A stretch of 64,000 nucleotides of DNA from Devosia sp. Root685. Lineage in GTDB: Bacteria; Pseudomonadota; Alphaproteobacteria; Rhizobiales; Devosiaceae. Every line of letters begins with the position of its first letter. Position 1 is the first letter of the stretch. Below the pieces are notes generated by a model that was not told the origin of the DNA, made no database searches, and saw only the letters and a program-made list of their open reading frames with translations. The translations under genes were made by a program, and so were the position numbers. The stretch spans positions 1 to 64,000 of the forward strand of contig NZ_LMHK01000002.1 of NCBI RefSeq assembly GCF_001427875.1, read 5' to 3'. Shown in pieces: positions 25,209-34,008 of this stretch.

Positions 25209-26114
25209 TCAGGGAATGGCAAAGCGCCGCTCCAGATGCCGCAATACCGCCGATGTGGCGCTGCCGATAGCGAGCGCCGTCAGCACGGTGACGAAATAGC
25301 GGGGCATATTGAACGAGGCGCCATAGCCGACGATCAGCCCGCCGAGCCCGGTCATTGCCGTATAGATTTCGGCGATAATGCACGCCGTCAGCGCCTGCGC
25401 CGCGCCCAGACGCAGCCCCGCGATCATCTGCGGCAAAACCTGTGGCCAAACGACCCGCACCTGCGCCTGCAGGCGAGACGCCCCCAGCCCCATGGCCGCC
25501 TCTTCATCGCCCCTGCCCACGCCCTCGAACGCCGCCTGCGCCGTCGTCGTGATGACGATGAACGCGGCGAGCATCACCACGACGATCTTGGCCAAAGGCC
25601 CCAACCCCAGCAGCGCCACGAACAGCGGCATGAAGGCGATGATCGGAATATTGGCGAAAAAGTCGAGAATGACCTTCATCACCCGCCCAAAGAGCGGCAC
25701 CAGCCCCATCAGCACCGCCGTGCTCCAGCCCAGCACCACAGCGAGCCCAAGCCCGGAATAGTAAATCTGCACCGTGCTGCCGACCGCGTTGAAATAGTCG
25801 CGCCGCGTATCCTGCATCATCTTGAAAAGCGCGCCGGCCGTCTCGCCGATCGAGGGGATAATGGCCTCGGGATAGTGTCCCGCCACCCATTCCCAGAACC
25901 CCAGCAGGCCGACGACAAGGCCGAGCACGATCCAGGTTTCGGCGCGTACGCCCCGCAGCCAGCCGCCCGTTTCCTGCCAGGCCTCCGCAAGCTCCCGCAA
26001 GCTGCCGCGCAGCCCGCCACGCTCCCGCGCATTGTCACGACCGGTCTGCGAGCGGGTTTCTTCGTCTGCCAAAGCCAGCCATTTCTGCCGCACGGCGCGG
26101 ACATTATCTGCCAC
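25209..26114 (-). CDS. ABC transporter permease (NitT/TauT type)
   Basis: 301 residues. A polar N-terminal stretch of about 55 residues precedes six membrane segments. The EAA-type cytoplasmic loop EEAAMGLGASRLQAQVRVVW, then PQMIAGLRLGAAQALTACII, marks a BPD permease. PSIGETAGALFKMM and the FFANIPIIAFMPLFVALLG region are typical of TauC/SsuC. The likely start is the GTG at 26114; a ggagg sits very close to it, so the true start could be a few codons downstream. It forms a unit with the binding protein; the matching ATPase must be elsewhere, or the system is incomplete. Confidence 0.83.
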   Translation of the reverse strand: MADNVRAVRQKWLALADEETRSQTGRDNARERGGLRGSLRELAEAWQETGGWLRGVRAETWIVLGLVVGLLGFWEWVAGHYPEAIIPSIGETAGALFKMMQDTRRDYFNAVGSTVQIYYSGLGLAVVLGWSTAVLMGLVPLFGRVMKVILDFFANIPIIAFMPLFVALLGLGPLAKIVVVMLAAFIVITTTAQAAFEGVGRGDEEAAMGLGASRLQAQVRVVWPQVLPQMIAGLRLGAAQALTACIIAEIYTAMTGLGGLIVGYGASFNMPRYFVTVLTALAIGSATSAVLRHLERRFAIP

Positions 26115-26253
26115 CCCTCCCAGGCGACAAACGCATTTACCCCGCCTGATAGGAGTGCAAGGTGGCACTGTCAAATATGAGAGGTTCCACCGCCCAGGTG
26201 TAACAATTTGTGCCGCATTTCGCCCCCGGCTGTCACCCCGGGCATCAAGCCCC

Positions 26254-26314
26254 CAGTAGCCCTCATGGTGAGGTGCGCAGCGAAGCGAAGCCTCGAACCA
26301 CGAGGGCGTGGCAC
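26254..26314. repeat. 55-bp dispersed repeat, locus D (single copy)
   Basis: gtagccctcatggtgaggtg ... cgaaccacgagggcgtggca. It lies between the permease start and the end of the reductase gene. Confidence 0.8.
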
Positions 26315-26335
26315 CCAGCATGCAAACCCGGCATA

Positions 26336-26911
26336 TTAAATGCCGTCATTGCCCCGCGGCACATAGCGCATCGCCACCGCGCCCGAGCCATAGTCCAGCC
26401 GATCCACCAGCCTCAGGTCCAGCGGCTTCGACAGCCCCGAAAACAACGTCCGTCCATGCCCGGCCACCCGGGGATGCACCACGAATTCGTATTCATCGAT
26501 CAGCCCCAGCTCCGCCAGCGCCTGCGGCAGCATCACGCCACCCGTCGCCAGTCCCTCACCCGGCCGCTCCCGCAAGGCCCGAACCGTCTTTTCAATATCC
26601 GCGACACGCACGATTTCCGCATTCCAGTCCACGGTTTCGAGCGTGTCGGAAACCACATATTTCTTCGCCGCGTGAATGGTCTCGGCGAACGGCACCATCC
26701 AGTCCGCCACCCAATCCGGCCGCGCCCCACCTTCCGCCAGCGACCGCCAGCCGGCCTCCATCAACTGATAGGTAATGCGCCCGAAAATCAGCGCATCCGC
26801 CCGCGCAATAAACGCCGCCGCCCGGCGATGAAGCTCCTCATCCGGGATCATCGCCTCATGGTCGCAACACCCATCAAGGGTGACATTGATCGAATATCGC
26901 AGCGGTCGCAT
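26336..26911 (-). CDS. Dihydrofolate-reductase-like protein (RibD C-terminal family)
   Basis: 191 residues. Opening RPLRYSINVTLDGCCDHEAM and the later LIFGRITYQLMEAGW, KKYVVSDTLETVDWNAEIV and ATGGVMLPQALAELGLIDEY match the stand-alone RibD-C/DHFR-like family. These presumably reduce a pterin- or flavin-related substrate with NADPH, but most are uncharacterised. ATG at 26911 with gggagg spaced 8 nt. Divergent from the MFS gene; one 19-bp direct repeat lies between them. Confidence 0.88.
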   Translation of the reverse strand: MRPLRYSINVTLDGCCDHEAMIPDEELHRRAAAFIARADALIFGRITYQLMEAGWRSLAEGGARPDWVADWMVPFAETIHAAKKYVVSDTLETVDWNAEIVRVADIEKTVRALRERPGEGLATGGVMLPQALAELGLIDEYEFVVHPRVAGHGRTLFSGLSKPLDLRLVDRLDYGSGAVAMRYVPRGNDGI

Positions 26912-26953
26912 AAAACGAGCCTCCCACAGCCAGCCCCTTTTGAAAAGACCCAG

Positions 26954-26972
26954 CCCCGCTGGACGAAAGGGC
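26954..26972. repeat. 19-bp direct repeat flanking the MFS gene, left copy
   Basis: ccccgctggacgaaagggc, identical to 28285-28303. It lies 74 nt upstream of the MFS start. Confidence 0.85.
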
Positions 26973-27045
26973 CCCTCCGCGCTCTCGACAGATCGCGGGC
27001 CGCAAAGCAAACTCCCGCCAATCTTGCGGGAGTGAAAGTGGACGC

Positions 27046-28266
27046 ATGAAGCAGCAGACGCCACTGGTAGCATTGGCCATTGCTACGGTCGGATCCATCG
27101 GCGGCACGCGACTGTCCGCGATCGCCATTCCCTGGCTGGTGCTCTCAACCACCAATAGCCCGGTTTTGACTGGCCTCGCCGGTCTCGCCGAAATGCTGCC
27201 CTATGTCTTGGCCAAAGCGCTCAGTGGCCCCTTCATCGACCGCATCGGAGCGCGGCGCATCTCCATCTGGTGCGACTGTCTCTCCGCTGCCGCCGTCAGC
27301 ATCATTCCGCTGCTCTATTGGTTCGGCATCCTGTCCTTCTGGCTGCTTCTCCCGGCAGTTGCCTTGCTGGGCGTTCTCCGCGCCCCGTCCGACGCCGCCA
27401 AGCAGGCGCTGGTTCCGGTCGTGGCGGAGGAGGGCAAGCTCTCCCTCGAGCGCGTCACCGGCATTCTCGGCACCAGCGATCGTCTCGCCGGCACGCTCGG
27501 CGCCGCTGGCGCCGGCATGTTGATCGCCCTCCTCGGCTCCGGCCCCGCCCTCCTCGCCAATGCCGTCGCCTTCATCGTCTCGGCCCTGGCCCTGACAATC
27601 GGCATGCGCGCCGCCGCCACCACGCAGCCGGAGACCGGCCCTGCCCCGCAAAACTACCTCTCCCAGATGTCCGAAGGCTGGGCCACCTTCAGCCGCGATC
27701 CGATCCTCGTTACCCTCGTGGTGACGCTCGCCTTTGTCGGGCTCTTCGACCAGGCCTATGCCACGGTTCTCCTGCCCGTCTGGGTGCGCTCCTCCGGCCT
27801 CGACGCCAGCTGGGTCGGCATTCTCCTCGCCATCTTTTCCGGCGCGGCCATTGCCGGTGCAGCGTCCGGCGCCTTCTTTGCCGAACGCCTTCCCCGGCTT
27901 CTCATGTATCTGATCGGCTTCACCTTCGCCGGCCCCGTCCCCATGGCGACGCTCGCCTTCAGCCCGCCCTTGTGGCTGATCGTCTCGATTCTCCCCGTCT
28001 GCGGTTTCGCGGCCGGTTTCCTCAATCCCATCATCGGCGCCATGCTCTTCGAGCGCATTCCAAAGGCCGCCATGGGCCGCGTGATCGCATTGGTCGGCTC
28101 GCTCACCTGGGTGCTCATTCCCTTTGGCGGCATCTATGCGGGCCTCCTCACCGACATCGCCGGCATTCTCACCGCCCTCGGCATCACAGCGGCCCTCTAT
28201 GCCTTGGCCACCCTGTCCCCCGCGGTAATCTCCCGCTTCCGCGCAATGAAGTTCGCCGTCAGCTAA
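27046..28266 (+). CDS. Major facilitator superfamily transporter
   Basis: 406 residues, about twelve membrane helices with the usual central loop (near residue 190-205, AAATTQPETGPAPQN). LSGPFIDRIGARRISIWCDC is the loop 2-3 signature (D-R-x-G-x-R) in the form seen in the enterobactin/macrolide-exporter-like group, as is LRAPSDAAKQALVPVVAEEG. Likely a drug or metabolite exporter. The gene sits between two perfect 19-bp direct repeats, hinting at acquisition or mobilisation as a unit. Confidence 0.88.
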   Translation: MKQQTPLVALAIATVGSIGGTRLSAIAIPWLVLSTTNSPVLTGLAGLAEMLPYVLAKALSGPFIDRIGARRISIWCDCLSAAAVSIIPLLYWFGILSFWLLLPAVALLGVLRAPSDAAKQALVPVVAEEGKLSLERVTGILGTSDRLAGTLGAAGAGMLIALLGSGPALLANAVAFIVSALALTIGMRAAATTQPETGPAPQNYLSQMSEGWATFSRDPILVTLVVTLAFVGLFDQAYATVLLPVWVRSSGLDASWVGILLAIFSGAAIAGAASGAFFAERLPRLLMYLIGFTFAGPVPMATLAFSPPLWLIVSILPVCGFAAGFLNPIIGAMLFERIPKAAMGRVIALVGSLTWVLIPFGGIYAGLLTDIAGILTALGITAALYALATLSPAVISRFRAMKFAVS

Positions 28267-28284
28267 AGCAACGCCTCATCCCCC

Positions 28285-28303
28285 CCCCGCTGGACGAAAG
28301 GGC
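28285..28303. repeat. 19-bp direct repeat flanking the MFS gene, right copy
   Basis: Identical to 26954-26972 and 18 nt after the MFS stop. The surrounding bases differ between the two copies. Confidence 0.85.
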
Positions 28304-28347
28304 ACTCCTGGTGCAGCCTCGCCTTGTCTTGCGAAGGAGTCGCCTGC

Positions 28348-29397
28348 TTGTTTCCCTGGATATCCGATACCCTGTCGGCCGCAATAGGCGCCTTTCGCCT
28401 GCTCCGCTCGGACATGCTGCTGATCGCGCTGGGCGCCTGCACCGGTTTTCTCCTCACCGTTCTCGGCATTCCGCGCATCGCCGCGCTCTTGCCCCGAGAT
28501 AAGGGTCGGGCCTTTGCCGTGGATGCCGAAAAGAGCGTGGGCAAACCCATGGGCGCGGGGTTTTTCTTCGTCTGCGTCTTCGCTCTTTCGGTTTTTCTCT
28601 TTGTCCCCTGGCGTTTCGATATTCTGCTGTTCGTCGCCATTGCCTTGCTGGCCTCAGCCGTCGGACTGGTCGATGACGCGACGGGTGGCCTCTCGGAATA
28701 CAAGCTGGCCTTCTTCGATCTTCTTGCCGCCTGCCTCTCTGCCTGGCTGCTGATGAGCGGCGGCGAACCCATCGCGCTCTGGTTCCCGCTGGTCAGCGGC
28801 TCCTTCCTGCTACCGCCCTTCGTCACCTTTCTGCTCTTTGCCGGCGTGATCTGGATTTCGATCAACGCCACCAATTGCAGCGATGGCGTGGATGGCCTCT
28901 CGGGCAGCCTCAGCACCGTCTCGCTCGTGTTCCTCGCTTTCCTTCTCTATGGCGTGGTCGGCGACAGGGCGACGGCGGATTACCTGCTCATCCCCTATGA
29001 TCCTCGCAGCGGCATGTGGGCCAGCCTGGCCTTCATCATGGTCGGCTGTGTCGCCGGCTATCTCTGGCACAATGCGCCGCCCAGCACGGTGCTGATGGGC
29101 GACGCCGGCTCCCGCCCTCTTGGCCTGCTGCTCGGCGTGCTGGTCTGCGCCAGCCACAATGTCTTTCTCATCGTCATCGTCGGCTTCGTCATCCTCGCCA
29201 ATGGCGGTACCGGCATCGCCAAAGTCGCCCTGAAGCGCTTTTTCCGTATCCTGGTCTTCGGCCGCATCCGCTTTCCATTGCACGATCATTTCCGCAAGGA
29301 AGTGGGCTGGACCGGCTCACAGGTCCTGATGCGCTTCGTCATCGCGCATCTGATCCTGTCGGCGCTTCTCTATGCTTTGCTGCTAAAAGTCCGATAA
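28348..29397 (+). CDS. MraY-family phospho-sugar transferase (orphan paralogue)
   Basis: 349 residues, about ten membrane helices, of the polyprenyl-phosphate N-acetylhexosamine-1-phosphate transferase superfamily. Motifs in order: SVGKPMGAG near residue 60, GLVDD (~106), NATNCSDGVDGLSG (~171-184), LMGDAGSRPLG (~248) and HDHFRKEVGW (~311) followed by VLMRFVIAHLILSALL. The last motif corresponds to the MraY His-x-His-Phe-Glu...Gly-Trp block rather than to WecA. MraY makes lipid I; the essential copy normally sits in the dcw cluster, so this one stands alone and may serve another polymer. A TTG at 28348 with aaggag 8 nt upstream is the best start; the frame is open to 28324. Confidence 0.8.
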   Translation: MFPWISDTLSAAIGAFRLLRSDMLLIALGACTGFLLTVLGIPRIAALLPRDKGRAFAVDAEKSVGKPMGAGFFFVCVFALSVFLFVPWRFDILLFVAIALLASAVGLVDDATGGLSEYKLAFFDLLAACLSAWLLMSGGEPIALWFPLVSGSFLLPPFVTFLLFAGVIWISINATNCSDGVDGLSGSLSTVSLVFLAFLLYGVVGDRATADYLLIPYDPRSGMWASLAFIMVGCVAGYLWHNAPPSTVLMGDAGSRPLGLLLGVLVCASHNVFLIVIVGFVILANGGTGIAKVALKRFFRILVFGRIRFPLHDHFRKEVGWTGSQVLMRFVIAHLILSALLYALLLKVR

Positions 29398-29415
29398 CCC
29401 GCCGCTTTCGCGCCC

Positions 29416-29649
29416 CTAGTCTGCAAGGCCCGGCGGCAGCGTCCCGGCCTTGAACAGCACCTTGGGCTCATCATAGGTGTCGGCTTCCACATCGACATCG
29501 GCCGAATAGGCCCAGATGCCGGCGCGCGACGGCGCGATCCGCTCTGCCGAAGCAATCGCGGCTTCCGCAGACTTGTGAGCCTGAGGTTGATCGGGCTCAA
29601 GCTTGCGCCCCTTCTGCCGAAAGCCCTGAACGAAATACAGCGTTGGCAT
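29416..29649 (-). CDS. Small conserved hypothetical protein
   Basis: 77 residues, soluble. PTLYFVQGFRQKGRKLEPDQ opens the protein and SAEAAIASAERIAPSRAGIW, then YSADVDVEADTYDEPKVLF follow. The pattern of a short strand, basic turn and one helix suggests a single small alpha/beta domain. From memory, similar proteins are common in Hyphomicrobiales but have no assigned function. ATG at 29649 with aagga upstream. Convergent with the MraY-like gene (18 nt between stops). Confidence 0.7.
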   Translation of the reverse strand: MPTLYFVQGFRQKGRKLEPDQPQAHKSAEAAIASAERIAPSRAGIWAYSADVDVEADTYDEPKVLFKAGTLPPGLAD

Positions 29650-30005
29650 GGTCCATCCTTGTTGTTGGACGGCGGCATACCACGAAAGCAAATGCCCGGG
29701 CCGATAAAACCGGCTTATCCAGCGTGATCGACCATAGGGGCGCAGGAGCGCGGCTTTCCCACCCACACGCCCCTTTGTACAACTCCCCTCTTGCGAGCGA
29801 CCCCACCTAAACGCTACGGAAATGGCAACACCCTGAGAGCCTGTTTTGATATTCGCTGCGGCGATTCAGATGGCAGTGTTTTCGAGAACCGGAGCGCAGC
29901 GTCCATCAGCACGTGAGCACCGGAAGCGCAGAAAACGCCGCCAGATGACCGCCGCAGTAGAATTTGGAACAGGCTGAACTGGCCGAGCCGGCAAAAGGAC
30001 AACCC
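29650..30005. other. 356-nt intergenic region holding structured element copy 2
   Basis: Besides the hairpin element at 29838-29976 no gene is seen. Promoters for the small hypothetical gene and for lgt must lie here. Confidence 0.6.
29838..29976 (+). ncRNA. ~125-nt structured element, copy 2 of 3 (possible small RNA)
   Basis: Outer arms agcctgttttgatattcgct... (29838-29863) and the complementary cgccgcag...gaacaggct (to 29976) pair but share no sequence with the outer arms of the other copies. The core (gttttcgagaaccggagcgc ... gagcaccggaagcgcagaaaac) is nearly the same as copy 1. It ends 29 nt before the lgt start. Confidence 0.45.
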
Positions 30006-30830
30006 TTGCCCTTCCCCAATATCGACCCAATCGCTTTCGCCATCGGCCCCGTCGCCATCCGCTGGTATGCGCTCGCCTATCTCTGCGGCGTGCTGCTCGG
30101 CGCTGCCTACGGCTATCTGCTGCTGCGCAACGAGCGCCTCTGGCACAAGGGCGCGCCGCCCTTCCCCGCCAAGGACATCTGGGACTTTGCCTTCTGGACC
30201 ATGCTCGCCATCGTCATCGGCGGCCGCGTCGGCTACGTGCTGTTCTACAACCTGCCCTATTACCTCGCGAACCCGCTCGAGATCATCAACACGCTCGATG
30301 GCGGCATGTCCTATCACGGCGGCATGCTCGGCCTGATGCTCGCCGGCATCCTCTTCACCCGCTCCAAGGGCGGCAATTGGCTCTCGGCGCTCGATCTTCT
30401 CGGCGCCGTCGCCACCATCGGCATTTTCCTCGGCCGCATCGCCAATTTCATCAATGCCGAACTCTACGGCGCGCCGACCACCCTACCCTGGGGCGTCGTC
30501 TTCCCCACCGATCCCCTGCAGGTCGCCCGCCACCCGAGCCAGCTTTATGAAGCAGCGCTCGAAGGCTTCCTCCTCTTCCTGATCATCCGCCTCGCCACCC
30601 ACGTCTTCTATGCCCTGCGCAAACCCGGCCTCGTCGCCGGCATTTTCGCCATCGGCTATTCGCTGTCGCGCATCCTCGTCGAATTCGTTCGCCTCCCCGA
30701 TCAGCAGCTCGGCTACCTCTATGGCGGCTGGCTCACCATGGGTCAGATCCTCAGTCTCCCCATTCTTCTCGGCGGTCTGATCCTCGTCATTTTCGCGCTG
30801 ACGCGCCCTGTTAACCAATTGCGTCCCTAG
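30006..30830 (+). CDS. lgt: Prolipoprotein diacylglyceryl transferase
   Basis: Transfers diacylglycerol from phosphatidylglycerol to the lipobox Cys of prelipoproteins in the inner membrane. 274 residues, seven membrane helices. Motifs: GPVAIRWYALAY, GGRVGYVLFYN, GGMSYHGGMLG with the catalytic-region His, FLGRIANFINAELYG with the conserved Arg-Asn, and RHPSQLYEA. A TTG at 30006 (MPFPNIDPIAF) with aaagga 6 nt upstream is chosen; an upstream TTG (29964) falls in the structured element. Leads the lgt-midA-pgeF operon. Confidence 0.95.
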   Translation: MPFPNIDPIAFAIGPVAIRWYALAYLCGVLLGAAYGYLLLRNERLWHKGAPPFPAKDIWDFAFWTMLAIVIGGRVGYVLFYNLPYYLANPLEIINTLDGGMSYHGGMLGLMLAGILFTRSKGGNWLSALDLLGAVATIGIFLGRIANFINAELYGAPTTLPWGVVFPTDPLQVARHPSQLYEAALEGFLLFLIIRLATHVFYALRKPGLVAGIFAIGYSLSRILVEFVRLPDQQLGYLYGGWLTMGQILSLPILLGGLILVIFALTRPVNQLRP

Positions 30831-30842
30831 GAGGTTCTCAAC

Positions 30843-31922
30843 GTGAACAGTCCGCTAACACTTTCACAGCAGATCGACCTCCAGATCACCACCAGCGGCC
30901 CCATGTCCGTCGCGACCTATATGGGCCTCTGCCTCACCCATCCGACCAAGGGCTATTACAAGGGTGCCGATCCCCTCGGCGCCAAGGGTGACTTCATCAC
31001 CGCGCCCGAAATTTCCCAGATGTTTGGAGAGCTTATCGGTTTTCACCTCGTCAGCGTCTGGCAACAGATGGACGAGCCCAAGAGTTTTAACCTCGTCGAA
31101 CTCGGGCCGGGCCGCGGCACGCTCATGGCCGACATCCTCCGCGTCGCCTGCCGCGCCCCCGGTTTCCGCGATGGCCTCAAATTAAAGCTCTTCGAAACCA
31201 ACCCCGCTCTTACCGTCGAACAGCGGAATCGCCTCGAAAGCTACGAGCCGCAATGGCTTGAAAACTTTGAGAAATTTGAAGACGGCCCCATCCTCGTCGT
31301 CGCCAACGAATTCTTCGATGCCCTCCCCATTCGCCAGTTCGTCCGCAAAACCGACGGCTGGCACGAGCGCCAGGTCGGCCTCGTCGATGGCAAGCGCGCC
31401 TTCGGCCTTTCCCCCACGCCGATCCCCAATGACGCCATGCCCACCGCGGTCGCCAATGCCGAGCCCGACAGCCTCTTCGAAGTCTGCTTCGCTGGCAGCG
31501 AAGTCATGTCGCGCCTCGCAAAAATGGTGGCAAAACAAGGCGGTAGCGTGCTCGCTATCGATTACGGTTACGCCCGCACCCAGACCGGCGACACGCTCCA
31601 GGGCGTTAGAAACCACGCCTATGCAGACGTCCTCGAAGCGCCAGGCGAAACCGACCTCTCCGCCCACGTCGATTTCGGCGCCCTCGGCGCCGTGACTCAA
31701 GAAATCGGCCTCACAGCCCAACCCCTTGCCACACAAGGCGAATTTCTCACACGCCTCGGCATCGCCGAACGCGCCAACGCCCTTTCCGGCGCCAATCCCG
31801 GCTCCGCCGAAGACATTCGCACCGCCAGGGATCGCCTCACCGGCAAAGACCAGATGGGCGAGCTCTTCAAAGTCTTCTGTGCCCACTCCCCCGGCCTGAC
31901 CCCGCCGGGTTTCACCGCATGA
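30843..31922 (+). CDS. SAM-dependent arginine methyltransferase, MidA/NDUFAF7 family
   Basis: 359 residues. SAM site LVELGPGRGTLMADILR near residue 84, then ILVVANEFFDALPIRQF and the C-terminal FLTRLGIAERANALS, as in MidA/NDUFAF7. The mitochondrial homologue methylates an arginine in complex I subunit NDUFS2 during assembly, so a role in assembling complex I is a fair inference. GTG start at 30843 preceded by aggagg. Overlaps pgeF by 4 nt (ATGA). Confidence 0.9.
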   Translation: MNSPLTLSQQIDLQITTSGPMSVATYMGLCLTHPTKGYYKGADPLGAKGDFITAPEISQMFGELIGFHLVSVWQQMDEPKSFNLVELGPGRGTLMADILRVACRAPGFRDGLKLKLFETNPALTVEQRNRLESYEPQWLENFEKFEDGPILVVANEFFDALPIRQFVRKTDGWHERQVGLVDGKRAFGLSPTPIPNDAMPTAVANAEPDSLFEVCFAGSEVMSRLAKMVAKQGGSVLAIDYGYARTQTGDTLQGVRNHAYADVLEAPGETDLSAHVDFGALGAVTQEIGLTAQPLATQGEFLTRLGIAERANALSGANPGSAEDIRTARDRLTGKDQMGELFKVFCAHSPGLTPPGFTA

Positions 31923-32680
31923 TCGACTTCGCCTCCGTCCAGTCACTCACCGACACCGGCGTCGTCCACCACGGCTTTTTCGGCCGCCACGGCGGCGTTT
32001 CGTCAGGCGATTTCGCCGGCCTCAACGTCTCCCAAACCGTCGGAGACACCCCCGAAGCCGTCGAAGAAAACCGCGCCCTCGTCGCCAAAACCCTCGGCGG
32101 CGCGCCGCTTGTCACCCTCAAACAGGTCCACTCCAACCGCGTCATCACCGTCGAAGCCGGCGCTATCCCCGACCGCACCATCGAAGCTGACGCGATCGTG
32201 ACCCGCCGCGCCGACGTGCTCCTCGGCATCCTCACCGCCGACTGCTCCCCCCTCCTCTTCCTCGACCGCCACGCCGGCATCGTCGGCGCCGCCCATGCCG
32301 GTTGGCGCGGTGCCGTCGATGGCATTTTGGAAAACACCGTCGCCGCCATGGAAGCGCTGGGCGCCCAGCGCCGCCGCATCCAGCTCGCCATCGGCCCCAC
32401 CATCAGCCAGCAGAATTACGAAGTCGGCGAACAGTTTAAGGCCGACGCCTTGAATCAAAATGCGAAGGCCGAACCCGCCTTCCACACACCGCCCAACGGA
32501 AAACCCCACTTCGACCTCCCCGGCTATCTCGCCGCCGAAGCCCGCGCCCTCGGTCTCGCCGAAGTCACCGATACGGCCCTCTGCACCTATGCCGATCCCG
32601 CCCGCTTTTTCTCCCACCGCTACGCCACGCACCAGCAAACGAGGACCGGTCGCCAGATCGCCGTCATCGGCCTCGCTTAG
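31919..32680 (+). CDS. pgeF: Peptidoglycan editing factor PgeF (YfiH/laccase-domain family)
   Basis: 253 residues. The metal-site residues of the family are all present: His in LKQVHSNRVI, Cys in TADCSPLLF and His in GAAHAGWRGAV. In Escherichia coli the protein removes misincorporated amino acids from muropeptide precursors; older names call it polyphenol oxidase or laccase, and animal relatives act on purine nucleosides. Coupled to the MidA-like gene; third gene of the lgt operon. Confidence 0.92.
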   Translation: MIDFASVQSLTDTGVVHHGFFGRHGGVSSGDFAGLNVSQTVGDTPEAVEENRALVAKTLGGAPLVTLKQVHSNRVITVEAGAIPDRTIEADAIVTRRADVLLGILTADCSPLLFLDRHAGIVGAAHAGWRGAVDGILENTVAAMEALGAQRRRIQLAIGPTISQQNYEVGEQFKADALNQNAKAEPAFHTPPNGKPHFDLPGYLAAEARALGLAEVTDTALCTYADPARFFSHRYATHQQTRTGRQIAVIGLA

Positions 32681-32798
32681 CCCTTAATTTACGCATGAGA
32701 CCAATGGGGCGTTGCAGTCATAAAAATGACTCGATAAAGCTGCCCGCGAAACTGGAAGGTCCCTCCTCCCCGGGGACTGGTTGAGACAGGATCGCCCA

Positions 32799-33731
32799 AT
32801 GAAACTGGTGACTGGCAACTCCAATCGTGCCCTCGCCCAAGCCGTCGCCAGCTATCTTGAGCTCCCCCTGACCGATTGCACGGTCAAGCGCTTCGCAGAC
32901 AAGGAAGTTTACGTCGAGATCCACGAAAACGTTCGTGGCGAAGACGTCTTCGTGCTGCAGTCGACCAGCTACCCGGCCAATGACAATCTGATGGAACTGC
33001 TGATCCTGACCGACGCCCTGCGCCGGTCCTCGGCCCGCCGGATCACCGCGGTCCTCCCCTATTTCGGCTATGCCCGTCAGGACCGCCGCGCCGCCGGCCG
33101 CACCCCGATTTCGGCCAAGCTGGTGTCCAACCTGATCACCGAAGCCGGCGTCAATCGCGTCATCACGCTCGATCTGCACGCCGCCCAGATCCAGGGCTTC
33201 TTCGATATCCCGACCGACAATCTCTACGCCGCGCCGATCATCACGCGCGACATTCTCGACAACTATAAGCTCGACAACACCATGATCGTCTCGCCGGACG
33301 TCGGCGGCGTGGCCCGCGCCCGCGCCGTGGCCCAGCGCCTCGGCACCGATCTCGCCATCGTCGACAAGCGCCGCCCCAAGGCAGGCGTGTCCGAAGTGAT
33401 GAACATCATCGGCGACGTGTCCGGCAAATCCTGCATCCTCATCGACGACATCGTCGATAGCGGCGGCACGCTCGTAAACGCCGCCGACGCGCTACTTAAA
33501 GCCGGCGCCAACGAGGTTTCCGCCTATATCACCCACGGCGTTCTCTCCGAAGGCGCCTCCGAGCGCATCGCCGCCAGCAAGCTCAAGGAGCTGGTGGTCA
33601 CCGACTCCATCGAAGACACCGCCGCCACCAAGGCCGCCCCCAATATCCGCCGCATCACCATCGCCCCCCTGATCGGCGAAGCCATCGCCCGCACCGCCAG
33701 CGAGCAGAGCGTATCTAGCCTCTTCGACTAA
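32799..33731 (+). CDS. prs: Ribose-phosphate pyrophosphokinase
   Basis: Makes PRPP from ribose 5-phosphate and ATP for nucleotide, His and Trp synthesis; its product is the substrate of Apt encoded at 60.7 kb. 310 residues, typical class I size. Motifs: [13 protein letters not shown] (ATP loop), [14 protein letters not shown], the regulatory flexible region around [11 protein letters not shown] and the PRPP loop [15 protein letters not shown] at 32799; a TTG 18 nt earlier is less likely. It has its own short leader (32681-32798) after pgeF. Confidence 0.96.
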   Translation: MKLVTGNSNRALAQAVASYLELPLTDCTVKRFADKEVYVEIHENVRGEDVFVLQSTSYPANDNLMELLILTDALRRSSARRITAVLPYFGYARQDRRAAGRTPISAKLVSNLITEAGVNRVITLDLHAAQIQGFFDIPTDNLYAAPIITRDILDNYKLDNTMIVSPDVGGVARARAVAQRLGTDLAIVDKRRPKAGVSEVMNIIGDVSGKSCILIDDIVDSGGTLVNAADALLKAGANEVSAYITHGVLSEGASERIAASKLKELVVTDSIEDTAATKAAPNIRRITIAPLIGEAIARTASEQSVSSLFD

Positions 33732-33742
33732 AGCTTAAGGCC

Positions 33743-33854
33743 CCCCCTCCCAACCTCCCCCATCAAGGGGGAGGTGCATGCCGGCGTTCCTGACGGGATG
33801 TGGCCCCAAACTCAATGCAACACCTCCCCCTTGATGGGGGAGGTTGGGAGGGGG
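33743..33854. repeat. Perfect 34-bp inverted repeat between prs and rplY
   Basis: Arms 33743-33776 and 33821-33854 are exact complements (left arm begins ccccctcccaacctccccca), with a 44-nt loop. A diverged copy is at 22085-22196. It could end prs transcription, though no T run follows. Confidence 0.85.
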
Positions 33855-34008
33855 TGTGGCGCGCACAAATCCCGCCGCATCCCCCAGAATCCCTTGCCCC
33901 CACTCCCCCTTTCCTCTATAGCCCGGCGCATGAAGCGCTCGTCACCCCTGGAGGACGGGCGCGTATGCTGTTGTGATGACGCATACACCAACCCAATGGA
34001 TACTTTCC

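Noticed and set aside
29964-30005. Upstream TTG start for lgt
   Set aside because: It lies inside the right arm of the structured element and lacks a ribosome binding site; 30006 has a good one and the expected N terminus.
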